Positions 37,501-47,317 of a DNA stretch of 64,000 bases are shown here, piece by piece; position 1 is the stretch's first letter; every line of letters begins with the position of its first letter. The position numbers and the translations under genes are program-made. Under the pieces are notes generated by a model. That model was not told where the DNA came from. It ran no database searches and saw nothing but the letters and a program-made list of their open reading frames with translations. The DNA is from Thiothrix lacustris DSM 21227. GTDB lineage: Bacteria > Pseudomonadota > Gammaproteobacteria > Thiotrichales > Thiotrichaceae. The DNA is taken from assembly GCF_000621325.1 (NCBI RefSeq), contig NZ_KK211257.1, positions 86,793-150,792 on the forward strand. Reading direction: 5' to 3'.

Positions 37501-39573
37501 ATGACGCATTCGAGTTACCCTGTCGAACCTGGAAATCGGAGCCAAGGCGGCACTACCATCACTGAAGACGGCGTGAATTTCTGCGTTTTCTCCCGGCACG
37601 CGGAGCGTCTGGAATTGCTGTTGTTCGAGCGCGATGACAGCACAGAACCTTTCCAGATTATCGAACTGGATCCAGATACGCACCGCACCTTTTTCTTTTG
37701 GCACGTATTGGTACTGGGCTTGCCGATGGGAACTTGGTACAACTGGCGTGCCCACGGGCAGGGCGAAACCCGCACCACCGGTCGCCGCTTTGATAGTGAA
37801 AAAGCCTTGCTAGACCCGTGGGCGACCACGATCAGTGACCGGCTGTGGAATCGCGAGGCCGCTTCTCTTCCCGGCGATAATGTCGCCCAAGCGATGCGGG
37901 CGATGGTGCAGAGTGATGCTTACGATTGGGAAGGTGATACCCCGTTACACATTCCGTTGAGCGAGTCGGTTATCTATGAGATGCACGTGGGCGGCTTTAC
38001 CCGGCATCCTTCCTCCGGGGTCGAGCATCCCGGTAGTTATGCTGGTGTTATCGAGAAGATTCCCTACTTACAGGCACTGGGTGTTACCCACGTGGAGCTG
38101 CTGCCAGTGATGGCGTTCGACCGGCAGGATTTACCGCCCAAAACGGCGTTGATGGGGTTAAGCAATTACTGGGGTTACAGCACGCACAGCTTCTATGCAC
38201 CGCATCCGCATTTTGCGGTGGAAGCGGCGCGTGCCCGCGATGAGTTCCGCGATATGGTCAAGGCATTGCACCGCGCAGGCATGGGCGTGATTCTCGATGT
38301 GGTCTTCAATCACACCGCCGAGGGTAGCCCGTTTGGCCCTACCATCAATTTCAAGGGACTCGGCAACGAGATGTTTTACCACTTGGACTTCATCGACCGC
38401 AGCCGCTATCGGGATTACAGCGGCTGCGGCAATACCGTGAACTGCAATCACCCGATGGTGAGCCGCTTTCTGGTGGATGCCCTGCGCTATTGGGTGGAAG
38501 AGATGCATGTGGATGGCTTCCGCTTCGATCTGGCGAGTGCGATGGCGCGGGGTGAGGATGGCAACCCCCAGTACCATGCGCCGATGCTCTGGCATATTGA
38601 GCTATCCCAGTTTTTGAGCCAAACCCATATCATCGCCGAAGCATGGGATGCTGCCGGGCTTTACCAGTTGGGGGATTTCCCCGGTTTCCGCTGGGCGGAA
38701 TGGAATGGCCTGTACCGGGATGTGATCCGCGCTTTTGTGCGTGGTGACACCGGACTGGTTCCCGAAGTCGCTACCCGTATGTGTGGCTCCAGCGATTTGT
38801 ATGCTTCCCGTGGACGCTTGCCGTGGAACTCGATCAACTTTGTCACCTGCCACGACGGTTACACCCTGTGGGATCTGGTCAGTTTTGAAGGCAAGCACAA
38901 CGCCGCCAATGGCGAAGACAACCGCGACGGTCATAATCACAACTTGAGCGCCAACTACGGGGTGGAAGGGGCTAGCGATGACCCGCGTATCGACCGGCTG
39001 CGCCGTCGTCAGGCGAAAAACCTTGTCGCCATTTTGCTGCTTAGTCAGGGCGTGCCGATGCTGCATGGTAGCGACGAGATACTGGCTACCAAACAGGGCA
39101 ATAACAACACCTATTGCCAAGATAATGCCTTGTCTTGGCAAGACTGGAATCTGGTGGAACGCAACGCCGACATGCTGGCTTTCGTGCAGGGCATGATCCG
39201 GCTACGGCGTCGCCACCCGACCTTAAGCCGCTCGCGTTTTGTTACCGGCCAGCCCAGAAACGGCCATGACTTGCCCGACATTACTTGGCATGGAACGGCA
39301 CTCAATGCAGCACCGTGGAACGACCCGGATGCCCGGCACATTGCGTTCACCCTTGCTGGTAGCAAACCCGATGAGCCAGCGCTGCATATCGTGCTGAATA
39401 TGGCGGTGGAAGCGCAGACGTTCGCGTTGCCACCGTTCCCTGGTCGGCAGTGGCGACTCGCTGTCGATACCACCACCGCACCGGGGGTTTATGAACCCGC
39501 TGGACAACCCATCATCAGTGCGAACCAGCTCACAGTGGAGGGACGCTGTGTGGTGGTGCTGGAGTCCCACTGA
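37501..39573 (+). CDS. glgX: Glycogen debranching enzyme (GH13, GlgX/TreX type)
   Basis: A 690-residue isoamylase-type enzyme that hydrolyses alpha-1,6 branches of glycogen after phosphorylase trimming. It has an N-terminal CBM48-like domain (to about residue 150), then the catalytic barrel. The nucleophile Asp is in DGFRFDLASAM, the acid/base Glu in IIAEAWDAAG, the third acid in FVTCHDGYTLWDLV, and region I is DVVFNHTAEG. It faces the minus-strand glucokinase/GH15 pair, forming a glycogen-glucose utilisation group. GGAG precedes ATG 37501. Confidence 0.95.
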   Translation: MTHSSYPVEPGNRSQGGTTITEDGVNFCVFSRHAERLELLLFERDDSTEPFQIIELDPDTHRTFFFWHVLVLGLPMGTWYNWRAHGQGETRTTGRRFDSEKALLDPWATTISDRLWNREAASLPGDNVAQAMRAMVQSDAYDWEGDTPLHIPLSESVIYEMHVGGFTRHPSSGVEHPGSYAGVIEKIPYLQALGVTHVELLPVMAFDRQDLPPKTALMGLSNYWGYSTHSFYAPHPHFAVEAARARDEFRDMVKALHRAGMGVILDVVFNHTAEGSPFGPTINFKGLGNEMFYHLDFIDRSRYRDYSGCGNTVNCNHPMVSRFLVDALRYWVEEMHVDGFRFDLASAMARGEDGNPQYHAPMLWHIELSQFLSQTHIIAEAWDAAGLYQLGDFPGFRWAEWNGLYRDVIRAFVRGDTGLVPEVATRMCGSSDLYASRGRLPWNSINFVTCHDGYTLWDLVSFEGKHNAANGEDNRDGHNHNLSANYGVEGASDDPRIDRLRRRQAKNLVAILLLSQGVPMLHGSDEILATKQGNNNTYCQDNALSWQDWNLVERNADMLAFVQGMIRLRRRHPTLSRSRFVTGQPRNGHDLPDITWHGTALNAAPWNDPDARHIAFTLAGSKPDEPALHIVLNMAVEAQTFALPPFPGRQWRLAVDTTTAPGVYEPAGQPIISANQLTVEGRCVVVLESH

Positions 39574-39577
39574 GGCA

Positions 39578-40588
39578 TTAGCAGCAGGAACGGGACAAGG
39601 CCATGTGCGCTGCGCCCAGTAACGGCGCTTCAGGATTCAGCGACAAGCGCACCGGAATGTGCTCAATCGCCCGCGCCATGCGCCCCTTGTCGAGGAAGCC
39701 TTGCATGAACAAGCCGGTTTCCAAGGCTGCCCGGATTTTTGGTGCGATACCGCCGCCGATGTAAATACCGCCGCGTGGCAGGCATTTCAGCGCGAGATTG
39801 CCCGCCTCGCTCCCGTAAATACGCACGAACAAACGCATGACTTCAGTGCAGAGTGGATCATCGCCTTGCAAGCCATGACGGCTGATCACGGCATTGCGGT
39901 CTTCGTGCAACATTTCAGCTTCGATGGCGGCATTTGGTGCGGCATGGTTGGATGCCCGCAGAAAATCATAAAGATTGCCGAAACCGTCACCTGCGAGAAT
40001 GCGTTCGCCGCTGACGTGACCGCCAAAGCGTTCACGTAAAAAGACCAGCAAGGCGTCCTCTTGAGAAGAATTGGCACCGAAATCGCAATGCCCGCCCTCT
40101 GTCGGCATGACGATGTGACGCTGCCCGTCCCACGCCATGATCGCTTGTCCCAGCCCCGTTCCCGCTGCAATCACGGCGGCATGTCCGGTTTGGGGGGCGG
40201 CGTGTGGATTCAGTTCCACGAATTCGTCAGCGGCTAAATGCAGCATTCCGTAAGCGGCCGCCTCAAGGTCATTAATGAGGTACACATCTTCAAACCCAAA
40301 GTCTTCGGCCAGTATGCCTGCATCAATCACCCACGGCAGGTTGGTCGCATTGCAACGCTGCTGCTGGATGGGGCCAGCGATACCGAAACAGGCGCATTCA
40401 GGCCGCAGCGGAGCCACGTCGGTTAGAAAAGACGTGACCAAATCGCCAAAACGTTCATAACCTGAACTTGGATAGACAGCCTTGTGAACCTCTTCCAGTG
40501 ATGTGCCATCGGGTTTGGCAGCGTTCACCCGGTACAGGCATAAAACCGTCTTGGTGCCGCCCACATCCCCTGCGAGTACGTGTGTCAT
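39578..40588 (-). CDS. glk: Glucokinase
   Basis: A 336-residue enzyme phosphorylating glucose to glucose-6-phosphate. It shows the bacterial Glk ASKHA features: AGDVGGTKTVLCLY (phosphate 1), GIAGPIQQQRCNATNLPWVID, LINDLEAAAYG with the sugar-binding Asn-Asp, AAGTGLGQA, and TEGGHCDFG. The stop lies five bases from the convergent glgX stop. Its ATG overlaps the stop of the upstream GH15-like gene (ATGA), so the two are translated together. Confidence 0.95.
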   Translation of the reverse strand: MTHVLAGDVGGTKTVLCLYRVNAAKPDGTSLEEVHKAVYPSSGYERFGDLVTSFLTDVAPLRPECACFGIAGPIQQQRCNATNLPWVIDAGILAEDFGFEDVYLINDLEAAAYGMLHLAADEFVELNPHAAPQTGHAAVIAAGTGLGQAIMAWDGQRHIVMPTEGGHCDFGANSSQEDALLVFLRERFGGHVSGERILAGDGFGNLYDFLRASNHAAPNAAIEAEMLHEDRNAVISRHGLQGDDPLCTEVMRLFVRIYGSEAGNLALKCLPRGGIYIGGGIAPKIRAALETGLFMQGFLDKGRMARAIEHIPVRLSLNPEAPLLGAAHMALSRSCC

Positions 40589-43500
40589 GGTGCTTCCCCT
40601 GTATTATTGTTGAGCAAATGTGCCAGTGCCGCCACGATGTGATTGGCGACTTCTGACGGCGGGCACTGGTAAAATTCGCTCCAGGCAATGCCCCGGTATT
40701 GATCATAATCAGCCGTCTGTTGCGGGTGGTTCTGCTGCCAAGCCAGCCGCACGGCGTGGCCGATAATGACGTCGATGAACAAGGTATCATCAATGCGCAA
40801 TGCCGGATTCTTCCACATCACCACCATCAGTACCTGCAAGGCTTCGGTATACAACTGGCGGCTGTCCGGTGCGGGTGTTTTATGCAGGATGTGCTCGACC
40901 CGATCCTTGAAAAGTTTTTCGCCGCGCGTCATGTTGGCGCATAGCTTGTGGTCGAGGCGTAGTTTCGGATTCCACTGATCACCGATGACCAGACCCGTGC
41001 TTTGATTGACAATATCCCAGACGCCCTCGAAGAAACCTTCGCGATAACGCCCGATGCTGCCCTGAATGGAGCGCCATTCATGCCAGTTAGCGACATTTGC
41101 AAGCTCGGGATCCATGCTGGCGTCGAACTTGACGGTAAGCATTCCGCTTGAATCCGACGACACCTGCATCTGTTCCCGTTGCAGCAGGGTATCCCGAGCG
41201 TCCTGAAAATGCTCCAGCACGTCGCGCACGGCTCTGGAGACTTCATGCGGAGCCATGACCATTAAGACATCCATCGCATCGCTGATCGACAAACGCTTTT
41301 CGCGGCGCAAGCGTACCGCAATCAATTGCAGCAATTGCCCGGTGCGGATCAGGGTCATGTTGTCGAACAACTCCGGGTGCGCCCGCAGCAACAAACCCAG
41401 ATTGAGGATCAGTTCCTGAGTCAGAATCTGGGCGCGTAGGTCGTCAGGGTTGAACTGGCGAATGGCTTGCAACAATTCGTCTGCCCCCATTGGGCGACGG
41501 AATGTCGAGTCGCGGCTGTAAGAGCGCGACACACTTAGCGCCTTCTGGTGTACCACGATCTCGGTGGCAGCACCTTCAAGGTTAATGTCATGCTTGCCCA
41601 ACACCGCTGCGCTGAGCCGGATCAGTTGCCAGTGGCGTTCCTCGCAAGCGCGGACATAAACTTCTTCCAGCAGGTCGCGAACTCGCGCAGGTTGGTCATC
41701 CATGTCAAGCAGGCCGGTATCGAAATCGAGGCCGTGGCGTGCTTCCAGTTGATACAAGGCATCGAACTGAACCTGCAAGTCTGCCCGTGTCGTCATCAGG
41801 CGGATCAGGTGAGTGTCGCCCAGCAGCAAAGGCTCAACCTGATCGCTGAGGTGCTCTTCGTCGTCGGTGATTGGCAATAGTATGAAACAGGGGCGGTCGG
41901 TCTGTGCGCCGCTGTCATCTGGAAACTGGTAGCCGTGCAGGCTATCAATGCGTTCACGTCCGGCGGTCGGCAGAAAGTTGGCAACACGCCCAAGCTGAAC
42001 AGGGGTATCACCGACTTGCCCCTCGCGGCATTCACTCATGAAATCGAGCAACGCCGCGCTGCCTTCTGCCGTTAACATGCGTTCAGTGACGACCAATACC
42101 ACCAATGGCCGACCGGGGGCGTCCCACTGCTTGCTGACGTAGGTGAGCAGCATCTTCAAGCGTTCGACCAGCATGGCATTGTCGAGCGCCAGATAGAAAT
42201 CATGCCGGTTGATGAAATGCGGCTGGAACAAGATGCGCTGACCGTCGAAGGTATAAAGGAAACTGGTCGCCAGCCCGCGCAGGTGACGCAAGGGGCGTCC
42301 GCTCAGGCCGAGACGTTCGTTACGACCAAGCTGGCAGTAAGCATCCGCCAAGGCGGTGGCTTCATGGATGATGACAGGCAACACTTCGTTGCGTGTCTCT
42401 GTCTTGATGCCTTGTGCCTCCAAGCGCAGTTTGATGCTGGGCGAATCGGCTAGCAGCGCAAACTGCACCCGGCGTCCGCGCCGTTGCCCAATTCGCAGAC
42501 GGCGACCCAGTGGGTCGATGTCGGTCACGTCCAGCAGACCATCCTGAATCAATGCGCCGAGGATATACAGGCTTTGCGCCCATACCAGCGGCACATTTTC
42601 GTTGGGTTCGCGATCCTGACTGTGGGGATTGCTGCGTTCCGCTGCGATACGCTCCGCTGGAACCCGGTACAGCTCTGGCAATAGCAAGTCGCCGTCACGC
42701 TCGACCAGCAGGTTTTCCAGTTTGTCGCGGTAGATTTTCGCCTGCTTTTCATCCCCACGAAACAGGTGATGCAGCAGCAGGTAGGTAAAGAATAACGGCC
42801 ATTCGCATTCGATATGCTCGAACTGCAACATCTCCTCGGGTTCGTAATGCAGGCGCTGGTGATCCTCGATCACGGTTTGGTGGCCGTCGCGCAGGAAACG
42901 CTTGCACCCGTAACGGCCTTCCAGCTTGTTGACGACTTCCGCGACGGTTGCTTCGACGAGGCTTGCGTCTTCGACGGCGAAGGCTGGGTAGCCGACGATG
43001 CTGAGGGTGGCGGCATCAACCTCTTTTGAGAGGGATTCGCTCGGCAGGCTGGATTCAAGCGTGATGCGGGCGCGGGCTACTTCGTCAGGCACGACGTGTA
43101 TGACCGATGCTTGCCCGCCGCCAGCGCCGAACAGGTTGAAGCCATTCAGTGCTTCCAGCGCGGCTTTCGCCATGCCGACTGAACTGCTGTTGATTTCGGC
43201 AATGCCATGATTGATCTTGTTGCCGCGTTCCCAGATGCCATAGTCCGGCGTGCGGTAGGCGCGACCGATGTAATGCACCAGATTCTGCACGAAACTGACT
43301 TCATCAAGGGTAAAGATAATGCGTAAACCGGAGGCGGTCATCTGCGCCAGCATTAGCAGGAAGAGGGATGTCGCGTCGAGTTGCAGATGCCCCCATTCAT
43401 CATCACCCACGACGGGATCACCGCTGCCGGTGTCATATTTGGCGTGCAGGGCATCGAGTGGGTCTTGCGTCTGTTTGAAGCATTCCACTTTGGAAGACTG

Positions 43501-43785
43501 ACGCATCATGGCGATTAACAGGCCGCGCATGAGCTTGACCACGCTCTGTTCCAGCAGCACGGTGCGGCCATCGCTTTCATCAAGACGGCGATAGGCCAGA
43601 CCTAGCCCCCAGGCGGCCAGAATGCTGTACACATTGTCGCGTACCCAAGCGTCGGTGTAATCGCCGTGCGCGGTGATAGCCGTGCTGGCCGGTAACAAGC
43701 CGGTGATCGGATGCTGGCGCGACAGGATGATACGGGTTACTTGCTGGTAATAGTGATCCAGTTTGTCGAGAGAGGTGCAGTTCAT
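40585..43785 (-). CDS. GH15-family / phosphorylase-kinase regulatory-subunit-like protein
   Basis: A 1,066-residue protein whose N-terminal 420 residues match the GH15-like domain of phosphorylase b kinase alpha/beta subunits, as found in cyanobacterial homologues. Recognisable parts are DAWVRDNVYSILAAWGLGLA (near residue 46), DEWGHLQLDATSLFLLMLAQ, PDYGIWERGNKINHG and EWPLFFTYLLLH. The rest is a long helical region of unknown role. It may be a glucoamylase-like hydrolase or a glycogen-metabolism regulator; the neighbourhood (glk, glgX) supports an alpha-glucan role. Confidence 0.8.
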   Translation of the reverse strand: MNCTSLDKLDHYYQQVTRIILSRQHPITGLLPASTAITAHGDYTDAWVRDNVYSILAAWGLGLAYRRLDESDGRTVLLEQSVVKLMRGLLIAMMRQSSKVECFKQTQDPLDALHAKYDTGSGDPVVGDDEWGHLQLDATSLFLLMLAQMTASGLRIIFTLDEVSFVQNLVHYIGRAYRTPDYGIWERGNKINHGIAEINSSSVGMAKAALEALNGFNLFGAGGGQASVIHVVPDEVARARITLESSLPSESLSKEVDAATLSIVGYPAFAVEDASLVEATVAEVVNKLEGRYGCKRFLRDGHQTVIEDHQRLHYEPEEMLQFEHIECEWPLFFTYLLLHHLFRGDEKQAKIYRDKLENLLVERDGDLLLPELYRVPAERIAAERSNPHSQDREPNENVPLVWAQSLYILGALIQDGLLDVTDIDPLGRRLRIGQRRGRRVQFALLADSPSIKLRLEAQGIKTETRNEVLPVIIHEATALADAYCQLGRNERLGLSGRPLRHLRGLATSFLYTFDGQRILFQPHFINRHDFYLALDNAMLVERLKMLLTYVSKQWDAPGRPLVVLVVTERMLTAEGSAALLDFMSECREGQVGDTPVQLGRVANFLPTAGRERIDSLHGYQFPDDSGAQTDRPCFILLPITDDEEHLSDQVEPLLLGDTHLIRLMTTRADLQVQFDALYQLEARHGLDFDTGLLDMDDQPARVRDLLEEVYVRACEERHWQLIRLSAAVLGKHDINLEGAATEIVVHQKALSVSRSYSRDSTFRRPMGADELLQAIRQFNPDDLRAQILTQELILNLGLLLRAHPELFDNMTLIRTGQLLQLIAVRLRREKRLSISDAMDVLMVMAPHEVSRAVRDVLEHFQDARDTLLQREQMQVSSDSSGMLTVKFDASMDPELANVANWHEWRSIQGSIGRYREGFFEGVWDIVNQSTGLVIGDQWNPKLRLDHKLCANMTRGEKLFKDRVEHILHKTPAPDSRQLYTEALQVLMVVMWKNPALRIDDTLFIDVIIGHAVRLAWQQNHPQQTADYDQYRGIAWSEFYQCPPSEVANHIVAALAHLLNNNTGEAP

Positions 43786-43887
43786 GGTAGTTTGGTCTTT
43801 TGTTAAGTTTCTTGGCTGACAATCTACACGTTGACGGCATTTTTACAAACATTTGGAAGCCGAGTTTTGTTGAAAAGGTAGTAATGG

Positions 43888-44787
43888 ATGAATGTGAGTA
43901 TCGTCGCTCGCGCCGGGATACCCGCCAATGGCCTTGCTAGAGGTGCTGTGCTTATCCTCGCGTCGGAATTTTTTCTGGTGTGTTCGGGGATGGTGATCAA
44001 GCATTTGCACGGGGTGGCTTCTACTGAACAGACGGTGTTTTTCCGCAATCTGTTTGGGTTGGTGTTGTTGTTACCGTGGTTGTGGCATCGCGGTGGGGTA
44101 CAGGTGCTGAAAACCACCTGCTTGCATTTGCATTTTATGCGGGCGCTGACCGGGGTGATCGCCATGTCGTGCCTCTATTACGCTTGGGCGCGTTTGCCAT
44201 TGGCGGAGGCGGCGCTGTTGAAACAGACCATGCCGTTTTTCGTGCCCATCGTGGCATTTTTTTGGATGAAGGAACGCCTGTCGTGGCATACCGTTGCGGC
44301 TATCGCGCTCGGTTTCGTCGGTGTGATGTTGGTGCTGAATCCGATGCAGGAGGCAAGCGTGTTTAACCTTGCGGTGCTTGTAGGGTTGGCGGGTGCGGTG
44401 CTGGGTGGGGGAACCAAGGTCAGTATCCGGCGGATGCGTTCGAGCGAAGAACCGGCGCTGCGGGTGGTGTTTTATTTCGCGCTGTTTGCCAGTGTGTTGT
44501 CGGTGATTCCGGCGGTGCTTTACTGGCAGCCGTTGGATGCGGTGGCGTATGGTTGGTTGATGCTGTTGGGGGCGTTCGCTACGTTGGCGCAATTGTTGCT
44601 GACGGCGGCTTACGGGTACGCGCCTGCGGGGCAGTTGGGGGCGTTTACCTATGCGTCGGTGGTGTTCGCTGCGCTGCTGGGGTGGTGGTGGTGGAATGAG
44701 TCGCTGAGCGGGTTGGCGTTGCTGGGCATGAGTGTGATTATTGCCGCCGGGATGCTGGTGATGTGGGGACAAAGGAGCCGCGCCTGA
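43888..44787 (+). CDS. EamA/DMT-family permease
   Basis: A 299-residue protein with ten predicted membrane helices in two EamA repeats (first about 20-145, second about 160-295). Typical motifs are FFRNLFGLVLLLPW, ALLKQTMPFFVPIVAFFWMKERLS in the first half and GAFTYASVVFAALLGWWWWNE in the second. It belongs to the drug/metabolite transporter superfamily and probably exports a metabolite; the substrate is unknown. TauE follows after 120 bp. Confidence 0.88.
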   Translation: MNVSIVARAGIPANGLARGAVLILASEFFLVCSGMVIKHLHGVASTEQTVFFRNLFGLVLLLPWLWHRGGVQVLKTTCLHLHFMRALTGVIAMSCLYYAWARLPLAEAALLKQTMPFFVPIVAFFWMKERLSWHTVAAIALGFVGVMLVLNPMQEASVFNLAVLVGLAGAVLGGGTKVSIRRMRSSEEPALRVVFYFALFASVLSVIPAVLYWQPLDAVAYGWLMLLGAFATLAQLLLTAAYGYAPAGQLGAFTYASVVFAALLGWWWWNESLSGLALLGMSVIIAAGMLVMWGQRSRA

Positions 44788-44907
44788 ACGACAAAAGTGC
44801 AGTCAGTTTGCCAGCTTTTTTGATGAGGTGTGGGATTTGGATGGTTGTCAGTAACAGGTTAAAAATAGACAGGTTTTATTTACTTTTACATTTGCAGGAG
44901 GCGCAAC

Positions 44908-45708
44908 ATGGATATGAGTTTGTTGTTGATATTACTAGCGTTGGGCGCTGTCGTCGGGTTCTTTGCTGGGTTATTTGGTGTTGGGGGCGGCGGTATCATG
45001 GTTCCAGCCTTGACCACGTTGTTTGTGAGTAAAGGTTTTCCGCCGGATCAGGTGGTGCATTTAGCGCTGGGAACTTCCATGGCGGCGATTGTCATGACTT
45101 CTTTTTCGAGTCTGCGGGCGCATCATGCCAAAGGCGCGGTGTTGTGGCCGGTAGTGCGTCACGTGACGCCGGGTATTTTGCTGGGAACGTTTACAGCGAC
45201 TTTTTTGGCAACCTATCTTTCTTCACAGCATTTGGCGATTTTCTTTGCCTGTTTTATGGGCTATGTTGCTTTGCAAATGATGTTGAATGCCAAGCCTAAG
45301 CCGCATCGTGAATTGCCGGGTGCAATGGGGTTGGCGTCGGTTGGAGCGGGTATCGGGGCAGTGTCGGCGCTGGTGGCGATTGGTGGTGGTTCGCTTTCCG
45401 TGCCTTATCTGACGTGGTGTAACGTCAATATCCGTAATGCAATTGCGACTTCCGCTGCCATTGGTTTGCCGATTGCATTGGCGGGGACGCTGGGGTATTT
45501 GTTCAATGGTTGGGGGCAGGCGGGCTTACCAACCTACACCTTGGGTTTCATTTACTGGCCTGCGGTTATGGTGATTTCACTGGTCAGTTATTTTACTACG
45601 CCGTTTGGGGCGAATTTGGTACATTCCTTGCCGATACCGATTCTGAAGAAAGGCTTTGCGCTGTTGCTGGTGTTGTTGAGCCTGAAGATGCTGCATTCGG
45701 TGCTGTAA
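44908..45708 (+). CDS. TauE/SafE-family anion (sulfite/organosulfonate) exporter
   Basis: A 266-residue membrane protein with 7-8 helices in two repeats. The N-terminal signature GFFAGLFGVGGGGIMVPAL and the repeat-2 equivalent GAVSALVAIGGGSLSVPYL are diagnostic of TauE/SafE. The family exports sulfite, sulfoacetate or related anions. Since DsrAB produces sulfite in this organism, sulfite export is plausible, but the family is broad. AGGAGG precedes the start. Confidence 0.88.
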   Translation: MDMSLLLILLALGAVVGFFAGLFGVGGGGIMVPALTTLFVSKGFPPDQVVHLALGTSMAAIVMTSFSSLRAHHAKGAVLWPVVRHVTPGILLGTFTATFLATYLSSQHLAIFFACFMGYVALQMMLNAKPKPHRELPGAMGLASVGAGIGAVSALVAIGGGSLSVPYLTWCNVNIRNAIATSAAIGLPIALAGTLGYLFNGWGQAGLPTYTLGFIYWPAVMVISLVSYFTTPFGANLVHSLPIPILKKGFALLLVLLSLKMLHSVL

Positions 45709-45752
45709 GTTGCTTATACTGTTGCCTATATTCACCCCTACAGGTAACCATC

Positions 45753-46361
45753 ATGATTGATACTCGTCCGCCACTGCAATCTCTGCGTGAAATTTCCCCC
45801 AATTCTTTCATCTTTGAAAAGCGTGATGCGTTGCCGGGTTTTCTGTGCGACAACATGGTGGAGCGTTTCGAGCAAAATCTGGCTGACCAATACGCCGGGC
45901 GTATCGGGCAAGATATGGGTAGCAATCAGAGTGTGAAAAAAACCACCGACATTTTTGTCAGTGGCGATGACAAGCCGCACTGGAAGGACGTGGATAACAA
46001 TCTGCACCGTTCACTGGCGTTGGCTTTACGTGAGTTCCGCGAAACCTTCCCGTATTTCAAAGGCCCGTTCAAGGATATGGGCTATAACCTGCAACGTTAC
46101 CAACCGGGTGAGTATTACCACTGGCATATCGACGGCGGTAGCCATCAATTTGCAATGCGGCAACTGGTGGCGTTGTGGTATTTGAATGATGTGCCGGTTG
46201 AGGCAGGTGGTTCCACCGACTTTTTGCTCCAGAACCTGAGTGTGCAGCCAGAAAAGGGCAAGCTGGTGTTGTTTCCGCCTTTTTGGACACATGAGCACAG
46301 GGCAGGGTTGATCAAGTCCGGGGTGAAATACATTGCGACCACTTGGGTGATTTTTGCCTGA
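45753..46361 (+). CDS. Fe(II)/2-oxoglutarate-dependent dioxygenase, prolyl-4-hydroxylase-like
   Basis: A 202-residue cupin-fold oxygenase. The facial triad is visible as HWHIDGG (HxD) and the distal His in FPPFWTHEHRAG; a basic residue for 2-oxoglutarate lies shortly after (RAGLIKSGVKYIATTW). It resembles P4H-like 2OG-Fe(II) oxygenases (PF13640/PF13661 type) that hydroxylate proteins or small molecules. The substrate is unknown. I set the start at ATG 45753; upstream in-frame codons run into the TauE gene. Confidence 0.82.
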   Translation: MIDTRPPLQSLREISPNSFIFEKRDALPGFLCDNMVERFEQNLADQYAGRIGQDMGSNQSVKKTTDIFVSGDDKPHWKDVDNNLHRSLALALREFRETFPYFKGPFKDMGYNLQRYQPGEYYHWHIDGGSHQFAMRQLVALWYLNDVPVEAGGSTDFLLQNLSVQPEKGKLVLFPPFWTHEHRAGLIKSGVKYIATTWVIFA

Positions 46362-46516
46362 ATACGCAGAATCATTGGATTTTATGATAAATGTGGCTTG
46401 TTTATGCCATCATTTTTATGTATGGTTAACTTGAGCTTAACGGAAGCGGTATTAGTTAATAAGGATATTTTAATAAAGCTTAGAGTGTCGATTTACTTAT
46501 ATAAAAATAAGGTGAC

Positions 46517-47266
46517 ATGATGAAAACCGCAATGTATGGTTTTGCCGCTTCCCTCAAAAGCAGTGTCGCGCTGTTAGCTTTGTTAAGCGCATCCAATGTT
46601 ATGGCTGATGTTCAGTTTCGTATAGCGTATGAGGCTGATAGCAGTGAATACGTGATCTATATGAAGCCTGATATGGTGCCATCCCCTGATATGGCATTGT
46701 CCGCCCAAGTGACGTTAAGTGTTCCTCATGGTGTTGATAGTGGTCGTTTTGATGCCCTAAGTATCCATAGTGTCGTTGATGGTTTGGCATGGATTAATCA
46801 TTCACGGGTCGATGCGCCCGTAGAAAACCCTGATGCTGATTATTTGTCGTTTGGTCTTCAATATACGAAGGGTAGAGCACCCAACTTTGGTTGGCAGGCT
46901 GGGGAGGAAATGCGTATTTTCTCATTTGCTAGCCCGACTGGCTGTTCCAGTAAGGTTGCATTGCTGGAGAATGCTGATCCGTTTAATCAATTGCCTAATT
47001 CAGTGAATACTAACCCTGGTAATGATTTTATGAATGTTGGTTGGTTGCAGGGGTATACCGGGAATTATGGTAATGCAGTTCAATGCCCGGGTCAGGCAGC
47101 GCTGCCTCCTGCTGTGGATGTTTCTTTGACCACGCAACTGGAAGACAAGATCAAAAAACTGGAAGCTCAATTGTTGAGTTGCCAAGCTGCAAACAATGTT
47201 AGTGCTATCGAGAGAGCGGTTATACCTATGTTGAAAGGGCAGAACAAAAGGCTTAGTTCTCGCTAA
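46517..47266 (+). CDS. Secreted protein of unknown function with C-terminal coiled coil
   Basis: I do not recognise this family. The 249-residue protein has a signal peptide (about residues 1-30, ending SNVMADVQF), a beta-rich domain (about 30-190, with two Cys at CSSKV and VQCPG that could pair) and a coiled-coil segment (about 205-225, TQLEDKIKKLEAQL) followed by a basic tail. It precedes soxX by 51 bp, but an FNR-type box lies between, so co-transcription is doubtful. AAGGTG precedes the start. Confidence 0.7.
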   Translation: MMKTAMYGFAASLKSSVALLALLSASNVMADVQFRIAYEADSSEYVIYMKPDMVPSPDMALSAQVTLSVPHGVDSGRFDALSIHSVVDGLAWINHSRVDAPVENPDADYLSFGLQYTKGRAPNFGWQAGEEMRIFSFASPTGCSSKVALLENADPFNQLPNSVNTNPGNDFMNVGWLQGYTGNYGNAVQCPGQAALPPAVDVSLTTQLEDKIKKLEAQLLSCQAANNVSAIERAVIPMLKGQNKRLSSR

Positions 47267-47270
47267 CGAT

Positions 47271-47284
47271 TTGATTTAAATCAA
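47271..47284 (+). promoter_or_regulatory. Perfect FNR/ANR box upstream of soxX
   Basis: TTGAT-TTAA-ATCAA is an exact match to the FNR consensus and a full palindrome. Its centre is 31 bases from the centre of TAGAAT (47306-47311), the class II FNR promoter geometry. The predicted start site would then fall at about 47318, on the soxX ATG itself, which would make a leaderless message; alternatively FNR blocks another promoter. Confidence 0.75.
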
Positions 47285-47317
47285 GACAGGGTGGCTACAG
47301 TGGCCTAGAATGAAGGA

